The position numbers and the translations under genes are program-made. DNA of 11,171 nt from an uncultured Coprococcus sp. (GTDB lineage Bacteria; Bacillota; Clostridia; Lachnospirales; Lachnospiraceae). Location: contig URJI01000088.1 in assembly GCA_900548215.1 (NCBI GenBank), positions 1 through 11,171 of the forward strand, in the 5' to 3' direction. How positions within the stretch are numbered: the first letter of the stretch is position 1; each line of letters begins with the position of its first letter. Shown in pieces: positions 1 to 6,125 of the stretch. The notes below the pieces were generated by a model, which was given only the letters and a program-made list of their open reading frames with translations, had not been told where the DNA came from and did no database searches.

Positions 1-1
1 C

Positions 2-268
2 ATAAAAGTTGACAACGAGCATTACAGCGTAGACGGATCAATGAAACTTGACGATTTAAACGATGCCCTGCATCTGAACATAGAATCTGAGGATTATGAC
101 TCTCTGGGAGGTTATATAACCGAGCTTCTTGATCACATTCCATCAAAGGGCGAATCAGTCTCAGACGACACATGTATTTTCAAAGTAACTGAGATGGATA
201 AAAAACGTGTAGCACGAGTTCTCATCACCGTTCCTTCGATAAATGCCAGCACATCAGAGAGCGAATAA
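2..268 (+). CDS. HlyC/CorC-family transporter, C-terminal fragment (5' end outside window)
   Basis: The frame is open from the left edge and gives 88 residues ending at TAA 266-268, so this is the 3' end of a longer gene. The visible part matches the CorC_HlyC transporter-associated domain that ends proteins with a DUF21 (CNNM) membrane domain and a CBS pair: a beta strand followed by VDGSMKLDDLNDAL, then an IESEDYDSLGGYITELL helix, an IPSKGE turn, and a final strand pair around FKVTEMDKKRVARVLI. Proteins of this family are membrane-bound and are implicated in magnesium or other cation transport; the old name hemolysin is not a functional assignment. An ATG at 41 is internal to the domain and should not be taken as the start. 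A short Ser/Glu-rich tail follows the domain. The terminator at 274-339 ends the transcript. Confidence 0.85.
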   Translation: MKVDNEHYSVDGSMKLDDLNDALHLNIESEDYDSLGGYITELLDHIPSKGESVSDDTCIFKVTEMDKKRVARVLITVPSINASTSESE

Positions 269-273
269 CATAC

Positions 274-339
274 AAAACACTATATCCACAGGAGTAACAT
301 CACATATCACTCCCTACAGATATAGTGTTTTATTTTTTT
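274..339 (+). terminator. Rho-independent terminator after the HlyC/CorC gene
   Basis: A perfect 13-bp inverted repeat, AAAACACTATATC (274-286) with GATATAGTGTTTT (319-331), is followed by a T-rich run (333-339). The 32-nt loop holds a second short stem, GGAGT (291-295) with ACTCC (309-313), making an elongated two-tier hairpin. It lies 5 nt after the stop codon. Confidence 0.85.
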
Positions 340-374
340 CACTATCAAATTTTAATATTAATCACAAAACAACC

Positions 375-403
375 TTGTAATGTAGTTTTGAATACTATAT
401 AAT
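375..403 (+). promoter_or_regulatory. Sigma-A-type promoter for the DUF1836 gene
   Basis: TTGTAA (375-380) and a perfect TATAAT (398-403) are separated by 17 bp, about 70 nt before the start codon at 472. The preceding gene is closed by a terminator, so an independent promoter is expected here. The -35 hexamer is flanked symmetrically by CAAAAC (365-370) and GTTTTG (385-390). Confidence 0.7.
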
Positions 404-471
404 ATGATACTAGAACTTGAACACACGTATCAACAAAAACTTTTAAGATTATACTTTTTCGGAGGCTGCAC

Positions 472-1179
472 ATGGACAAAAAAACAAATATAAAAGATAT
501 AATATCAATGGCCGGAGGGCTTGACTATATCAATCCTGGCGACATTCCTTCGATAGACCTTTACATGGATCAGCTGACCACATTTATGGAGGAACAGCTT
601 GGAAAGAACAGACGAAATGATGAAGACAAAGTGATGACAAAGACTATGATCAACAACTACACCAAGAACAATCTCCTGCCATCACCTAATAAAAAAAGAT
701 ATTCAAAGCAGCATCTTATACTGCTTATTTATATTTATTATCTAAAAAATATGCTTAGCATAAACGATATACACACCCTGCTGGAACCGCTTATAGATGG
801 ATATTTCAACACAAGCAGCGACGGCAAGGATATATCAGATATATATGCGCACCTTTACGAATACCTGTCTGACCACTATGGAGACATCATAAAAGACATA
901 GTAAGAACTGCGAACAAGGCTGATGCCATGTATGATCTCGAAAAGGATCCATATCTTCACGACCTCAGTATGATTTCTCTTTTATCAGTGGATATATACG
1001 CTAAGAAGAAATATGTAGAACACCTTGTGGACAAACTCAGATCAGAATCAGATCATACCACACAACAACGTGAAAACAGGAACGTAAAGAACCAGGCTGC
1101 GGCAAAAAGACCAAAAGACCCCAAAAACAAGCCGCAGTCAACTAGAAATGCCAATACCAGCAACCCAAAAAAAGCTTAA
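472..1179 (+). CDS. DUF1836 protein with MerR-like DNA-binding region
   Basis: The 235-residue product belongs to the DUF1836 family, which is common in Firmicutes and has no proven function. The core signature is MTKTMINNYTKNNLLP (55-70) followed by KKRYSKQHL (74-82), a hydrophobic helix ILLIYIYYLKN (83-93) and LSINDIHTLL (95-104). This resembles the N-terminal winged helix of MerR-type regulators, with the 'INNYxK..LLPxPxKKRYs' turn as the recognition region, so a transcription factor role is a fair inference. Residues 105-190 form an alpha-helical effector-like region. Residues 190-235 are a Gln/Asn/Lys/Ala-rich, probably disordered, basic tail, which is unusual. The start ATG has GGAGG at 461-465, 6 nt upstream. 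The gene is monocistronic, with its own promoter and a terminator that begins inside its last codons. It converges with the yerC-like gene. Confidence 0.8.
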   Translation: MDKKTNIKDIISMAGGLDYINPGDIPSIDLYMDQLTTFMEEQLGKNRRNDEDKVMTKTMINNYTKNNLLPSPNKKRYSKQHLILLIYIYYLKNMLSINDIHTLLEPLIDGYFNTSSDGKDISDIYAHLYEYLSDHYGDIIKDIVRTANKADAMYDLEKDPYLHDLSMISLLSVDIYAKKKYVEHLVDKLRSESDHTTQQRENRNVKNQAAAKRPKDPKNKPQSTRNANTSNPKKA

Positions 1180-1204
1180 ACGGACTACCGTTTAAGCTTT
1201 TCAT
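1167..1204. terminator. Bidirectional terminator between DUF1836 gene and yerC-like gene
   Basis: A perfect 14-bp stem, AAAAGCTTAAACGG (1170-1183) and CCGTTTAAGCTTTT (1188-1201), closes a 4-nt ACTA loop. On the - strand the stem is followed by a 7-nt T run (complement of A 1167-1173), so it is strongest for the yerC-like gene, which ends at 1223. On the + strand the T run is only the last four bases of the stem itself. The DUF1836 stop codon TAA (1177-1179) lies inside the stem. Confidence 0.85.
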
Positions 1205-1222
1205 ATATACAGGCAGCACCTG

Positions 1223-1540
1223 CTATTTATCTTTTGAATCTTCAGGATTCTGGAAGCTCTTCATTCTGGAAAATACCAATTCGTAGCCATCCTTTCCATA
1301 ATTCAACGACCGGTTCACCCTGCTTATAGTCGCTGTGGATGCTCCCGTCTTCTCTGCAACCTCAAGATATGTATTCTCCTCTTTGAGCATCTTCGCCACC
1401 GCAAAGCGCTGCGCTATTGATAACAGTTCATTTACCGTACATACATCCTCAAAGAAATCAAAGCATTCCTCTTCAGTCTTCAATGTAAGTATTGCCTCAA
1501 ACAAATCCTTTACTGCTTCAGTGTGTACTGTCTTTCCCAT
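1223..1540 (-). CDS. yerC: YerC/YecD-type TrpR-family regulator
   Basis: The 105-residue product fits the TrpR-related YerC/YecD family (TIGR02531), small all-helical DNA-binding proteins of Firmicutes. The helix-turn-helix lies in residues 38-82: ELLSIAQRFAVAKML, then a YLEVAEKTGAS turn and TATISRVNRSLNYG as the recognition helix. This layout corresponds to the TrpR repressor fold, but the ligand and targets of YerC proteins are not settled and nothing here suggests tryptophan genes. The ATG is preceded by AAAGGAG about 7 nt upstream. The gene follows the GH13 gene by 63 bp on the same strand without a T-run terminator between them, so it may be co-transcribed, and it also has a candidate promoter of its own. 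It ends 20 nt before the bidirectional hairpin. Confidence 0.85.
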   Translation of the reverse strand: MGKTVHTEAVKDLFEAILTLKTEEECFDFFEDVCTVNELLSIAQRFAVAKMLKEENTYLEVAEKTGASTATISRVNRSLNYGKDGYELVFSRMKSFQNPEDSKDK

Positions 1541-1590
1541 TTTTAAGCTCCTTTGCTGCTTTTATGACTTTAGCGTGATAAAGTATCTAT

Positions 1591-1619
1591 ACTATACTCC
1601 TGATCACTGTAATTTGCAA
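1591..1619 (-). promoter_or_regulatory. Candidate promoter for the yerC-like gene
   Basis: On the - strand TTGCAA (1614-1619) and TATAGT (1591-1596) are 17 bp apart, about 50 nt ahead of the ATG at 1540. The -35 lies inside the 3' end of the GH13 gene. A nested inverted repeat (1575-1607) covers the -10. Only the hexamer match and spacing support this. Confidence 0.45.
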
Positions 1620-3106
1620 TCTTTTTTAATCCACACTGCGAGTCCCTGTCTATTGACATAGAACTCTCCACAGCCTTCATCATCGATACGTATGTCATAC
1701 TTCGCATTACCCATGACATCCGCAAAGTGAGCACCTGCAAACTGTTTTCCCACATACATTCTCTTGGTTCCGCCCACACCATCAGACATCACAACAGCAA
1801 GACCTGAATCCTTATGTTCCTCATCGCCTTCTCTGGTCCATCCAACCACATCACTGTGATCAAAATAATCATGCTGAATACCGTATGCATGCTTCTTTCT
1901 GAGCTTCAATATCTTGTTCAAAACAGTCTTCTTTGATCTTACCTTTACCTGAGGGATTCCTTCATAATCACCCATATAAAGGCACGGATATCCCTGCTGC
2001 CTGAGCAGTATGACCGCATATGCAAGTGGCTTGAACCAATCCTCGACATACGACTCAAGCACTCCGCCCTTCTGAGATTCATGATTGTCCACAAAAGTCA
2101 CAGCCTTCTCAGGATTGCTCATCATGAGCGAGCCCTTAAGCAAGTCTGCCATATTGTACTCACCGCCAGCAACTGAGGCATCATGAAAATTGAAATGGAG
2201 TGGTACATCAAACATAGATATAGCATTATCTGCAGCCTTGATGTATCCATTCAGATAATCGACATTCCAGTGCCAGAAATCACCAACAGCAAATATGTCT
2301 TTATGTATATATTCACACTCCGTCTCAGCCATCTTCCTGCCTGATTCCGCAGGTACATCTGATGTACTTTGCACAAAATCCTTTATAAACCATGCAGGAA
2401 CAGCCTCAGCCTCCTGGAATCTGAATCCATCCACATCAGTATTCTTCTCATACCACTGCGCCCAGCTCATAAGCTCATCGTATACTTCCTGATTATAAAA
2501 ATCTATCTCACTGCCTATTATATAATCATACTTGGAGAATTCCTTCTCCGCCTCAGCTTCTTTCCGACCCTCAAGCTCGCATATGCGCTGTCTGAACTCA
2601 GCCTGATTCCAGTCTATTCCCGCAAAATGTCTCCAATTCCACTTAAACCTGGAATATTTACTCTTCCTTCCAGGGAATGTAAATCTAGACAACGCTCCCA
2701 CAACTTTCTTGTTGCCTATCATCTGAGGGATATCTTTTGAATTGAAATCCGCCGCCGTAACTTTCTCTATCTTGTCTGCACCAAGCTTCTGTCTGACAGC
2801 TATATCTGCATATACATTTATCCCCTGCTCCTTCATAGCCTTTATGGCTGCTATGTATTCATCCTTTGTTCCGTATCTTGTTCCAACAGAACCCTTCTGA
2901 TCAAATTCTCCCAGATCGTACAGATCATATGGTGCATAGCCCATATCTTCCTTTCCCTGCGCGCCCTTTGTTGCAGGTGGAAACCACACAGCCGTTGCCC
3001 CAAGCTTCTTAAGAACCGCAGCATTCTCCGCTGCTTTCTTCCACAAATCCTGGCTGTCTGGTGTATTCGCTGTAAAATACTGTACCAAAAGTCCGTTATC
3101 CTTCAT
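1604..3106 (-). CDS. GH13 alpha-amylase-like protein, probably catalytically inactive
   Basis: The 500-residue protein aligns over its whole length with cytoplasmic alpha-amylases of GH13 subfamily 5 (E. coli AmyA, bacterial liquefying amylases): a (beta/alpha)8 barrel with DMGYAPYDLYDLGEF (54-68), domain B around 107-200, and a C-terminal beta domain (about 412-497) of the DUF1939 type. No signal peptide is present, so it is cytoplasmic. The active site is rewritten. Region I reads DIAVRQ (101-106) instead of DxVxNH. Region II is GFRFQEAEA (227-235) instead of GFRLDAVKH, so the nucleophile Asp is Gln231. Region III is GDFW with Asp276 in place of the acid/base Glu. Region IV is FVDNHE with Glu343 in place of the third Asp. 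The codons were checked directly (CAG, GAT, GAA). The scaffold is intact and the frame unbroken, so decay is unlikely; a binding, sensing or scaffold role, or an altered reaction, is inferred. ATG with GGAGG upstream; own promoter. Confidence 0.9.
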   Translation of the reverse strand: MKDNGLLVQYFTANTPDSQDLWKKAAENAAVLKKLGATAVWFPPATKGAQGKEDMGYAPYDLYDLGEFDQKGSVGTRYGTKDEYIAAIKAMKEQGINVYADIAVRQKLGADKIEKVTAADFNSKDIPQMIGNKKVVGALSRFTFPGRKSKYSRFKWNWRHFAGIDWNQAEFRQRICELEGRKEAEAEKEFSKYDYIIGSEIDFYNQEVYDELMSWAQWYEKNTDVDGFRFQEAEAVPAWFIKDFVQSTSDVPAESGRKMAETECEYIHKDIFAVGDFWHWNVDYLNGYIKAADNAISMFDVPLHFNFHDASVAGGEYNMADLLKGSLMMSNPEKAVTFVDNHESQKGGVLESYVEDWFKPLAYAVILLRQQGYPCLYMGDYEGIPQVKVRSKKTVLNKILKLRKKHAYGIQHDYFDHSDVVGWTREGDEEHKDSGLAVVMSDGVGGTKRMYVGKQFAGAHFADVMGNAKYDIRIDDEGCGEFYVNRQGLAVWIKKDCKLQ

Positions 3107-3148
3107 CTCAATACCTCCGTTTTTGGCATATAATTACCCATATTCTAG

Positions 3149-3177
3149 ATTATATCAAATCTGCATATATGAGTAAA
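3149..3177 (-). promoter_or_regulatory. Promoter for the GH13-like gene
   Basis: On the - strand TTTACT (3172-3177) and a perfect TATAAT (3149-3154) are 17 bp apart, with a TGn extended -10 directly upstream of TATAAT. It lies about 43 nt ahead of the start codon and downstream of the dapL terminator, as expected for an independent unit. Confidence 0.65.
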
Positions 3178-3209
3178 GCCAAGATGCCAAAATGTGATTA
3201 ATTTGCACT

Positions 3210-3247
3210 AAAAACCGCCTGTGAATTCAATCACAGACGGTTTTTTT
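3210..3247 (-). terminator. Rho-independent terminator after dapL
   Basis: A 15-bp stem (3210-3224 with 3231-3245) closes a 6-nt loop. The one imperfect pair (3218/3237) is a G-U wobble in the - strand RNA but an A-C mismatch on the + strand, so it is built for - strand transcription. Five T residues follow on the - strand. It sits about 70 nt after the dapL stop. Confidence 0.85.
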
Positions 3248-3312
3248 CAGAATCACCCATGTATTTGCCAGCTTCGTCAGGCCACATACACACATCTTCC
3301 CAATTCTATACA

Positions 3313-4530
3313 TTACATATTCTTTATTCTCTCTATAGCTTCAACAGTGTTCTCATATGTTCCAAATGCAGTAAGTCTGAAGTATCCCTCTCCACTCGGA
3401 CCAAATCCTGAGCCAGGAGTTCCAACTACATTTGCATTTTCAAGAAGATAATCAAAGAAATCCCACGATGACATATTGTCAGGTGTCTTCATCCATATAT
3501 AAGGAGCATTTACGCCTCCTGATACGGTATATCCTGCATCCTTAAGTCCCTGTGATATAACCTTTGCATTGTTCATATAATACGCAATCTGAGCCTTTGT
3601 CTGGGCCTTGCCCTCGTCAGAGTATACTGCATCTCCAGCCGCCTGGACAATATATGGTGCACCATTGAACTTTGTTCCATGTCTTCTTGCCCAGAGGCTG
3701 TGCATATACACACCATCAGCATCTTTAAGATCCTTCGGCACCACCGCATACCCCAGACGTGTGCCTGTAAATCCAGCATTCTTAGAAAAGCTCTTAAGTT
3801 CAATAGCACATGTTCTGGCGCCCTCGCACTCATATATTGTATGTGGTACATCTTCTTCGCTTATATAAGCCTCGTACGCTGCATCATATATGATCACAGC
3901 ACCTACCTTATTTGCGTAGTCAACCCACTCCTGGAGCTGTGACTTCTTGATTGTTGCCCCTGTAGGATTATTTGGAAAGCACAGATATATAATGTCTGGT
4001 GCCTTCTTAGGAAGTTCAGGTGCAAAATTGTTGTCTGCAAGGCATGGCATATATATAACATCACTCCACAGCTCTGTATTCTTGTCATATGTTCCTGTTC
4101 TTCCAGCCATAACATTTGAATCTACATACACGGGATATACCGGATCACATACAGCTATCTTGCTGTCTGCTGTAAATATTTCCTGAATATTTGCAGAATC
4201 ACTCTTTGCACCATCGCTGACAAATATCTCATCAGAAGAAATATCCACACCTCTGTCGGCATAATCATTCTTTGCAATTGTGTTTCTGAGGAACTCATAA
4301 CCAAGGTCAGGAGCATATCCCTTGAAAGTCTCTGCCACTGCCATCTCGTCAACCGCCTTGTGAAGTCTTTCTATGATTGCGGGTGCAAGTGGCTGAGTAA
4401 CATCACCGATACTAAGTCTTATAACCTTCTTATCAGGATGTGCAGCACTGAACTCTCTCTGTTTTCTGCCAACTGTTGAAAACAGATAACTTCCAGGCAG
4501 TTTTAAATAATTCTCATTTGCTCTAAACAT
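3313..4530 (-). CDS. dapL: LL-diaminopimelate aminotransferase
   Basis: DapL is a PLP enzyme that converts tetrahydrodipicolinate plus glutamate directly into LL-diaminopimelate and 2-oxoglutarate, bypassing the acylated intermediates of the DapD/C/E route. The 405 residues match the usual family length. Fold type I landmarks are visible: the start NENYLKLPGSYLFSTVGRK (6-23), IGDVTQPL (41-48), SDGAKSD (105-111), CFPNNPTGA (184-192), YDAAYE (215-220) with the PLP-ring Asp216, SFSKNAGFTGTRLGY (247-261) with the Schiff-base Lys250, and YFRLTAFG (383-390) with the carboxylate-binding Arg385. ATG is preceded by AGGAGG (4538-4543). It lies 86 nt downstream of dapF, which uses its product, so the two probably form one operon with the ANTAR gene. 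A terminator follows. Confidence 0.95.
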   Translation of the reverse strand: MFRANENYLKLPGSYLFSTVGRKQREFSAAHPDKKVIRLSIGDVTQPLAPAIIERLHKAVDEMAVAETFKGYAPDLGYEFLRNTIAKNDYADRGVDISSDEIFVSDGAKSDSANIQEIFTADSKIAVCDPVYPVYVDSNVMAGRTGTYDKNTELWSDVIYMPCLADNNFAPELPKKAPDIIYLCFPNNPTGATIKKSQLQEWVDYANKVGAVIIYDAAYEAYISEEDVPHTIYECEGARTCAIELKSFSKNAGFTGTRLGYAVVPKDLKDADGVYMHSLWARRHGTKFNGAPYIVQAAGDAVYSDEGKAQTKAQIAYYMNNAKVISQGLKDAGYTVSGGVNAPYIWMKTPDNMSSWDFFDYLLENANVVGTPGSGFGPSGEGYFRLTAFGTYENTVEAIERIKNM

Positions 4531-4585
4531 TTTTTATCCTCCTATTTATATGTCTATCTTCACTAGCTTACGCAAGAGGAGCAGA

Positions 4586-4604
4586 TTGCAGGGATAGACT
4601 GCAA
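4586..4604 (-). other. Small hairpin in the dapF-dapL gap
   Basis: TTGCAG (4586-4591) and CTGCAA (4599-4604) form a 6-bp stem with a 7-nt loop shortly after the dapF stop. No T run follows on either strand, so it is not an intrinsic terminator. It may only mark an RNA processing or stability point. Confidence 0.3.
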
Positions 4605-4616
4605 GCACAGACTTCG

Positions 4617-5417
4617 TCACGCATTTCCTTCCAGATCAATATAACCATCAAACACTTCCCTTGCCGGACCAGTCATATACATTCTTCCGTCTGCATCAGA
4701 TCTTATATCCAGATCTCCTCCATGCATCTTCACAGTTACACAGCCCTCCGTAAATCCCATGCGCATACACGCAGCTGCCACTGCGCAGGCGCCAGTCCCA
4801 CAGGCCATGGTCTCACCGGACCCCCGCTCCCACACTCGCATGCGGACTGAAGATCTGTCCAGTACCTGTGCAAATTCAACATTTGCACCATACGGGAAGT
4901 CCGGTAGTTCTAAAACAGTATTCATCACATTCATATCACAGTCATCCACACATTTTGCAAATACCACAGCATGTGGATTTCCTACATCAACTTTCATCAG
5001 ATCCTCATTTGCACCGCAAAACCGATCCATCCGAAGGTTCTCTATCTTTGGTATCCCCATATCAACTGTAACATATCTGACCACTCCGTCCACAGTGTCC
5101 AATTCGAGTTTTCTGATTCCTGCAAGCGTCTCTATCGTCAATGTATTCCGATCTATCAGCTTCCTGTCAAACACATACTTGCCGACGCATCTGATTCCAT
5201 TGCCACACATCTGTGCTCTGCTGCCGTCTGCATTGTATATATCCATCCTGAAATCTGCTATATCAGAAGGTTTTATAAGTATAAGTCCATCGCTTCCTAT
5301 GCCGGTATGTCTGTTGCTGACCATAATTGCAGCCTTATCAGGTCTGTCGATTTTATTCTCCAGACAGTTCACATACACATAATCATTCCCAAGTGCTTCC
5401 ATTTTTGTGAAATGCAA
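4617..5417 (-). CDS. dapF: Diaminopimelate epimerase
   Basis: DapF interconverts LL- and meso-diaminopimelate by a PLP-independent two-cysteine mechanism, supplying meso-DAP to peptidoglycan and to lysine synthesis. The 266-residue product shows both active-site motifs: MCGNGIRCVGKY (70-81) with Cys71, and ETMACGTGACAVA (202-214) with Cys206. It also has the N-terminal FTKMEALGNDYVYV (3-16) and RHTGIGSDGLI (36-46) substrate-binding segments. The start codon is TTG. It is chosen because the family begins 'M-x-F-T-K-M' and AAGGAGGG (5424-5431) lies 6 nt upstream; the next ATG is codon 6 and would remove the first strand. That Shine-Dalgarno overlaps the stop codon of the ANTAR gene, 12 nt away, indicating translational coupling. 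dapL follows. Confidence 0.95.
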   Translation of the reverse strand: MHFTKMEALGNDYVYVNCLENKIDRPDKAAIMVSNRHTGIGSDGLILIKPSDIADFRMDIYNADGSRAQMCGNGIRCVGKYVFDRKLIDRNTLTIETLAGIRKLELDTVDGVVRYVTVDMGIPKIENLRMDRFCGANEDLMKVDVGNPHAVVFAKCVDDCDMNVMNTVLELPDFPYGANVEFAQVLDRSSVRMRVWERGSGETMACGTGACAVAAACMRMGFTEGCVTVKMHGGDLDIRSDADGRMYMTGPAREVFDGYIDLEGNA

Positions 5418-5423
5418 GCCGAG

Positions 5424-5431
5424 CCCTCCTT
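5424..5431 (-). promoter_or_regulatory. Ribosome binding site deciding the TTG start of dapF
   Basis: AAGGAGGG on the - strand ends 6 nt before TTG 5415-5417. Its first bases overlap the ANTAR stop codon TAA (5430-5432). A start at the ATG of codon 6 would place it too far away. Confidence 0.8.
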
Positions 5432-5981
5432 AGAAGTCGCTAGAATTATCCAATATCATATATGACATTTCTACTATATTTATTCCATGATCCATGCTTT
5501 TCTTCTGAAGATATCTGTGAGCTCCCTGCTCATCATACTCAAAATCATTCATAAGCTTCAGCTTTGCAGCCTTGATCACTTTCTTCTCTTCTTCTGTCCT
5601 CTCCTTAGGTGTGGATTTTCGCTTTTTCCTCTCCCACAATATATTCTCTATGGTGAGTGATACAACATTCACAAAATCCATCGATTTGACCGGCATGGAC
5701 AGACAGACGACTCCGCTGTCCTGCACTTCAGCATAGTTCTTCTTGCTGCTGAGAACAATCATCTCAAAGCCTTTCGGCATATAATTCTCCAGATCACAAT
5801 ACATCATATCCGAATATCTATAGCCGCATATTATCAATCCATCATCGCAGGCATCCACCGCCTGTGCCGCCTGTGCTCCGGTGGTACACATCTTGGTGAC
5901 AGTTATGCCATTGCGTATAAGCAAATTCTTAATACTCTTTGCTTCTTCTATTTTCGGAAACACAACTATTACATTTACCAA
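5430..5981 (-). CDS. ANTAR-domain RNA-binding regulator with degenerate receiver domain
   Basis: The 183-residue product has a receiver-like N-terminal domain (about 1-118) and an ANTAR domain (about 127-178): VIKAAKLKLM (135-144), an EYDEQGAHRYLQKKSMD stretch (148-164) and VEMSYMIL (170-177). ANTAR proteins such as EutV bind paired RNA hairpins and prevent transcription termination. Clostridia often keep such a gene beside glnA (the glnA-nitR arrangement), so nitrogen-linked antitermination is the likely role. The receiver lacks its phosphoacceptor: the strand that normally ends in Asp reads GLIICGYRYSDM (48-59), and the acidic pair after strand 1 is missing (FPKIEE), while a Lys near strand 5 (VK, 98-99) remains. 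Control by phosphorylation is therefore unlikely. The start is TTG: an in-frame TAA lies directly before it and AGAGGTG (5989-5995) is 7 nt upstream. Confidence 0.85.
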   Translation of the reverse strand: MVNVIVVFPKIEEAKSIKNLLIRNGITVTKMCTTGAQAAQAVDACDDGLIICGYRYSDMMYCDLENYMPKGFEMIVLSSKKNYAEVQDSGVVCLSMPVKSMDFVNVVSLTIENILWERKKRKSTPKERTEEEKKVIKAAKLKLMNDFEYDEQGAHRYLQKKSMDHGINIVEMSYMILDNSSDF

Positions 5982-5988
5982 TTATCTG

Positions 5989-5996
5989 CACCTCTC
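5989..5996 (-). promoter_or_regulatory. Ribosome binding site deciding the TTG start of the ANTAR gene
   Basis: GAGAGGTG on the - strand lies 7 nt upstream of TTG 5979-5981. The codon immediately before TTG in the same frame is TAA, so no longer protein is possible, and the next ATG (codon 31) would delete the start of the receiver domain. Confidence 0.7.
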
Positions 5997-6038
5997 ACCA
6001 ATAGTCCTCCACTCCGTAAACATTCAGCACATCATATT

Positions 6039-6073
6039 TATAGGTAAGCAGGGAACACCCCCGCTTACCTATA
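6039..6073 (-). other. Long hairpin between glnA and the ANTAR gene
   Basis: TATAGGTAAGC (6039-6049) and GCTTACCTATA (6063-6073) form a perfect 11-bp stem. In - strand RNA it can extend by three G-C pairs and one G-U pair to 15 bp with a 5-nt GUGUU loop. It sits about 50 nt after the glnA stop. No T run follows, so it is not a standard intrinsic terminator. The loop does not fit the AxxGxx hexaloop of known ANTAR targets. It may limit read-through, mark an RNA processing site or protect the glnA 3' end. Confidence 0.6.
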
Positions 6074-6125
6074 CTGCTCAATCATATATAATTTGTCTCA
6101 AAACATTAGCCGCAAAACAGTCTCA

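Noticed and set aside
41..43. ATG at 41 as the start of a small 75-residue protein
   Set aside because: The frame is open to the left edge and the residues before the ATG belong to the same CorC_HlyC domain, so it is an internal Met of a truncated gene.
1604..3106. Amylase gene as a pseudogene or sequencing artefact
   Set aside because: The 500-codon frame is unbroken with normal start, ribosome binding site and promoter, and the Asp to Gln change needs two base changes; independent changes at three motifs do not fit read errors.
4531..4580. Possible promoter directly upstream of dapL (TTGCGT and TATAAA on the - strand)
   Set aside because: The spacing is 19 bp and the transcript would begin almost at the Shine-Dalgarno; operon transcription from upstream explains dapL better.
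4759..5382. 207-residue open frame on the + strand opposite dapF
   Set aside because: It is antisense to a clearly conserved enzyme, has no ribosome binding site and no recognisable domain; its length follows from the codon bias of the real gene.
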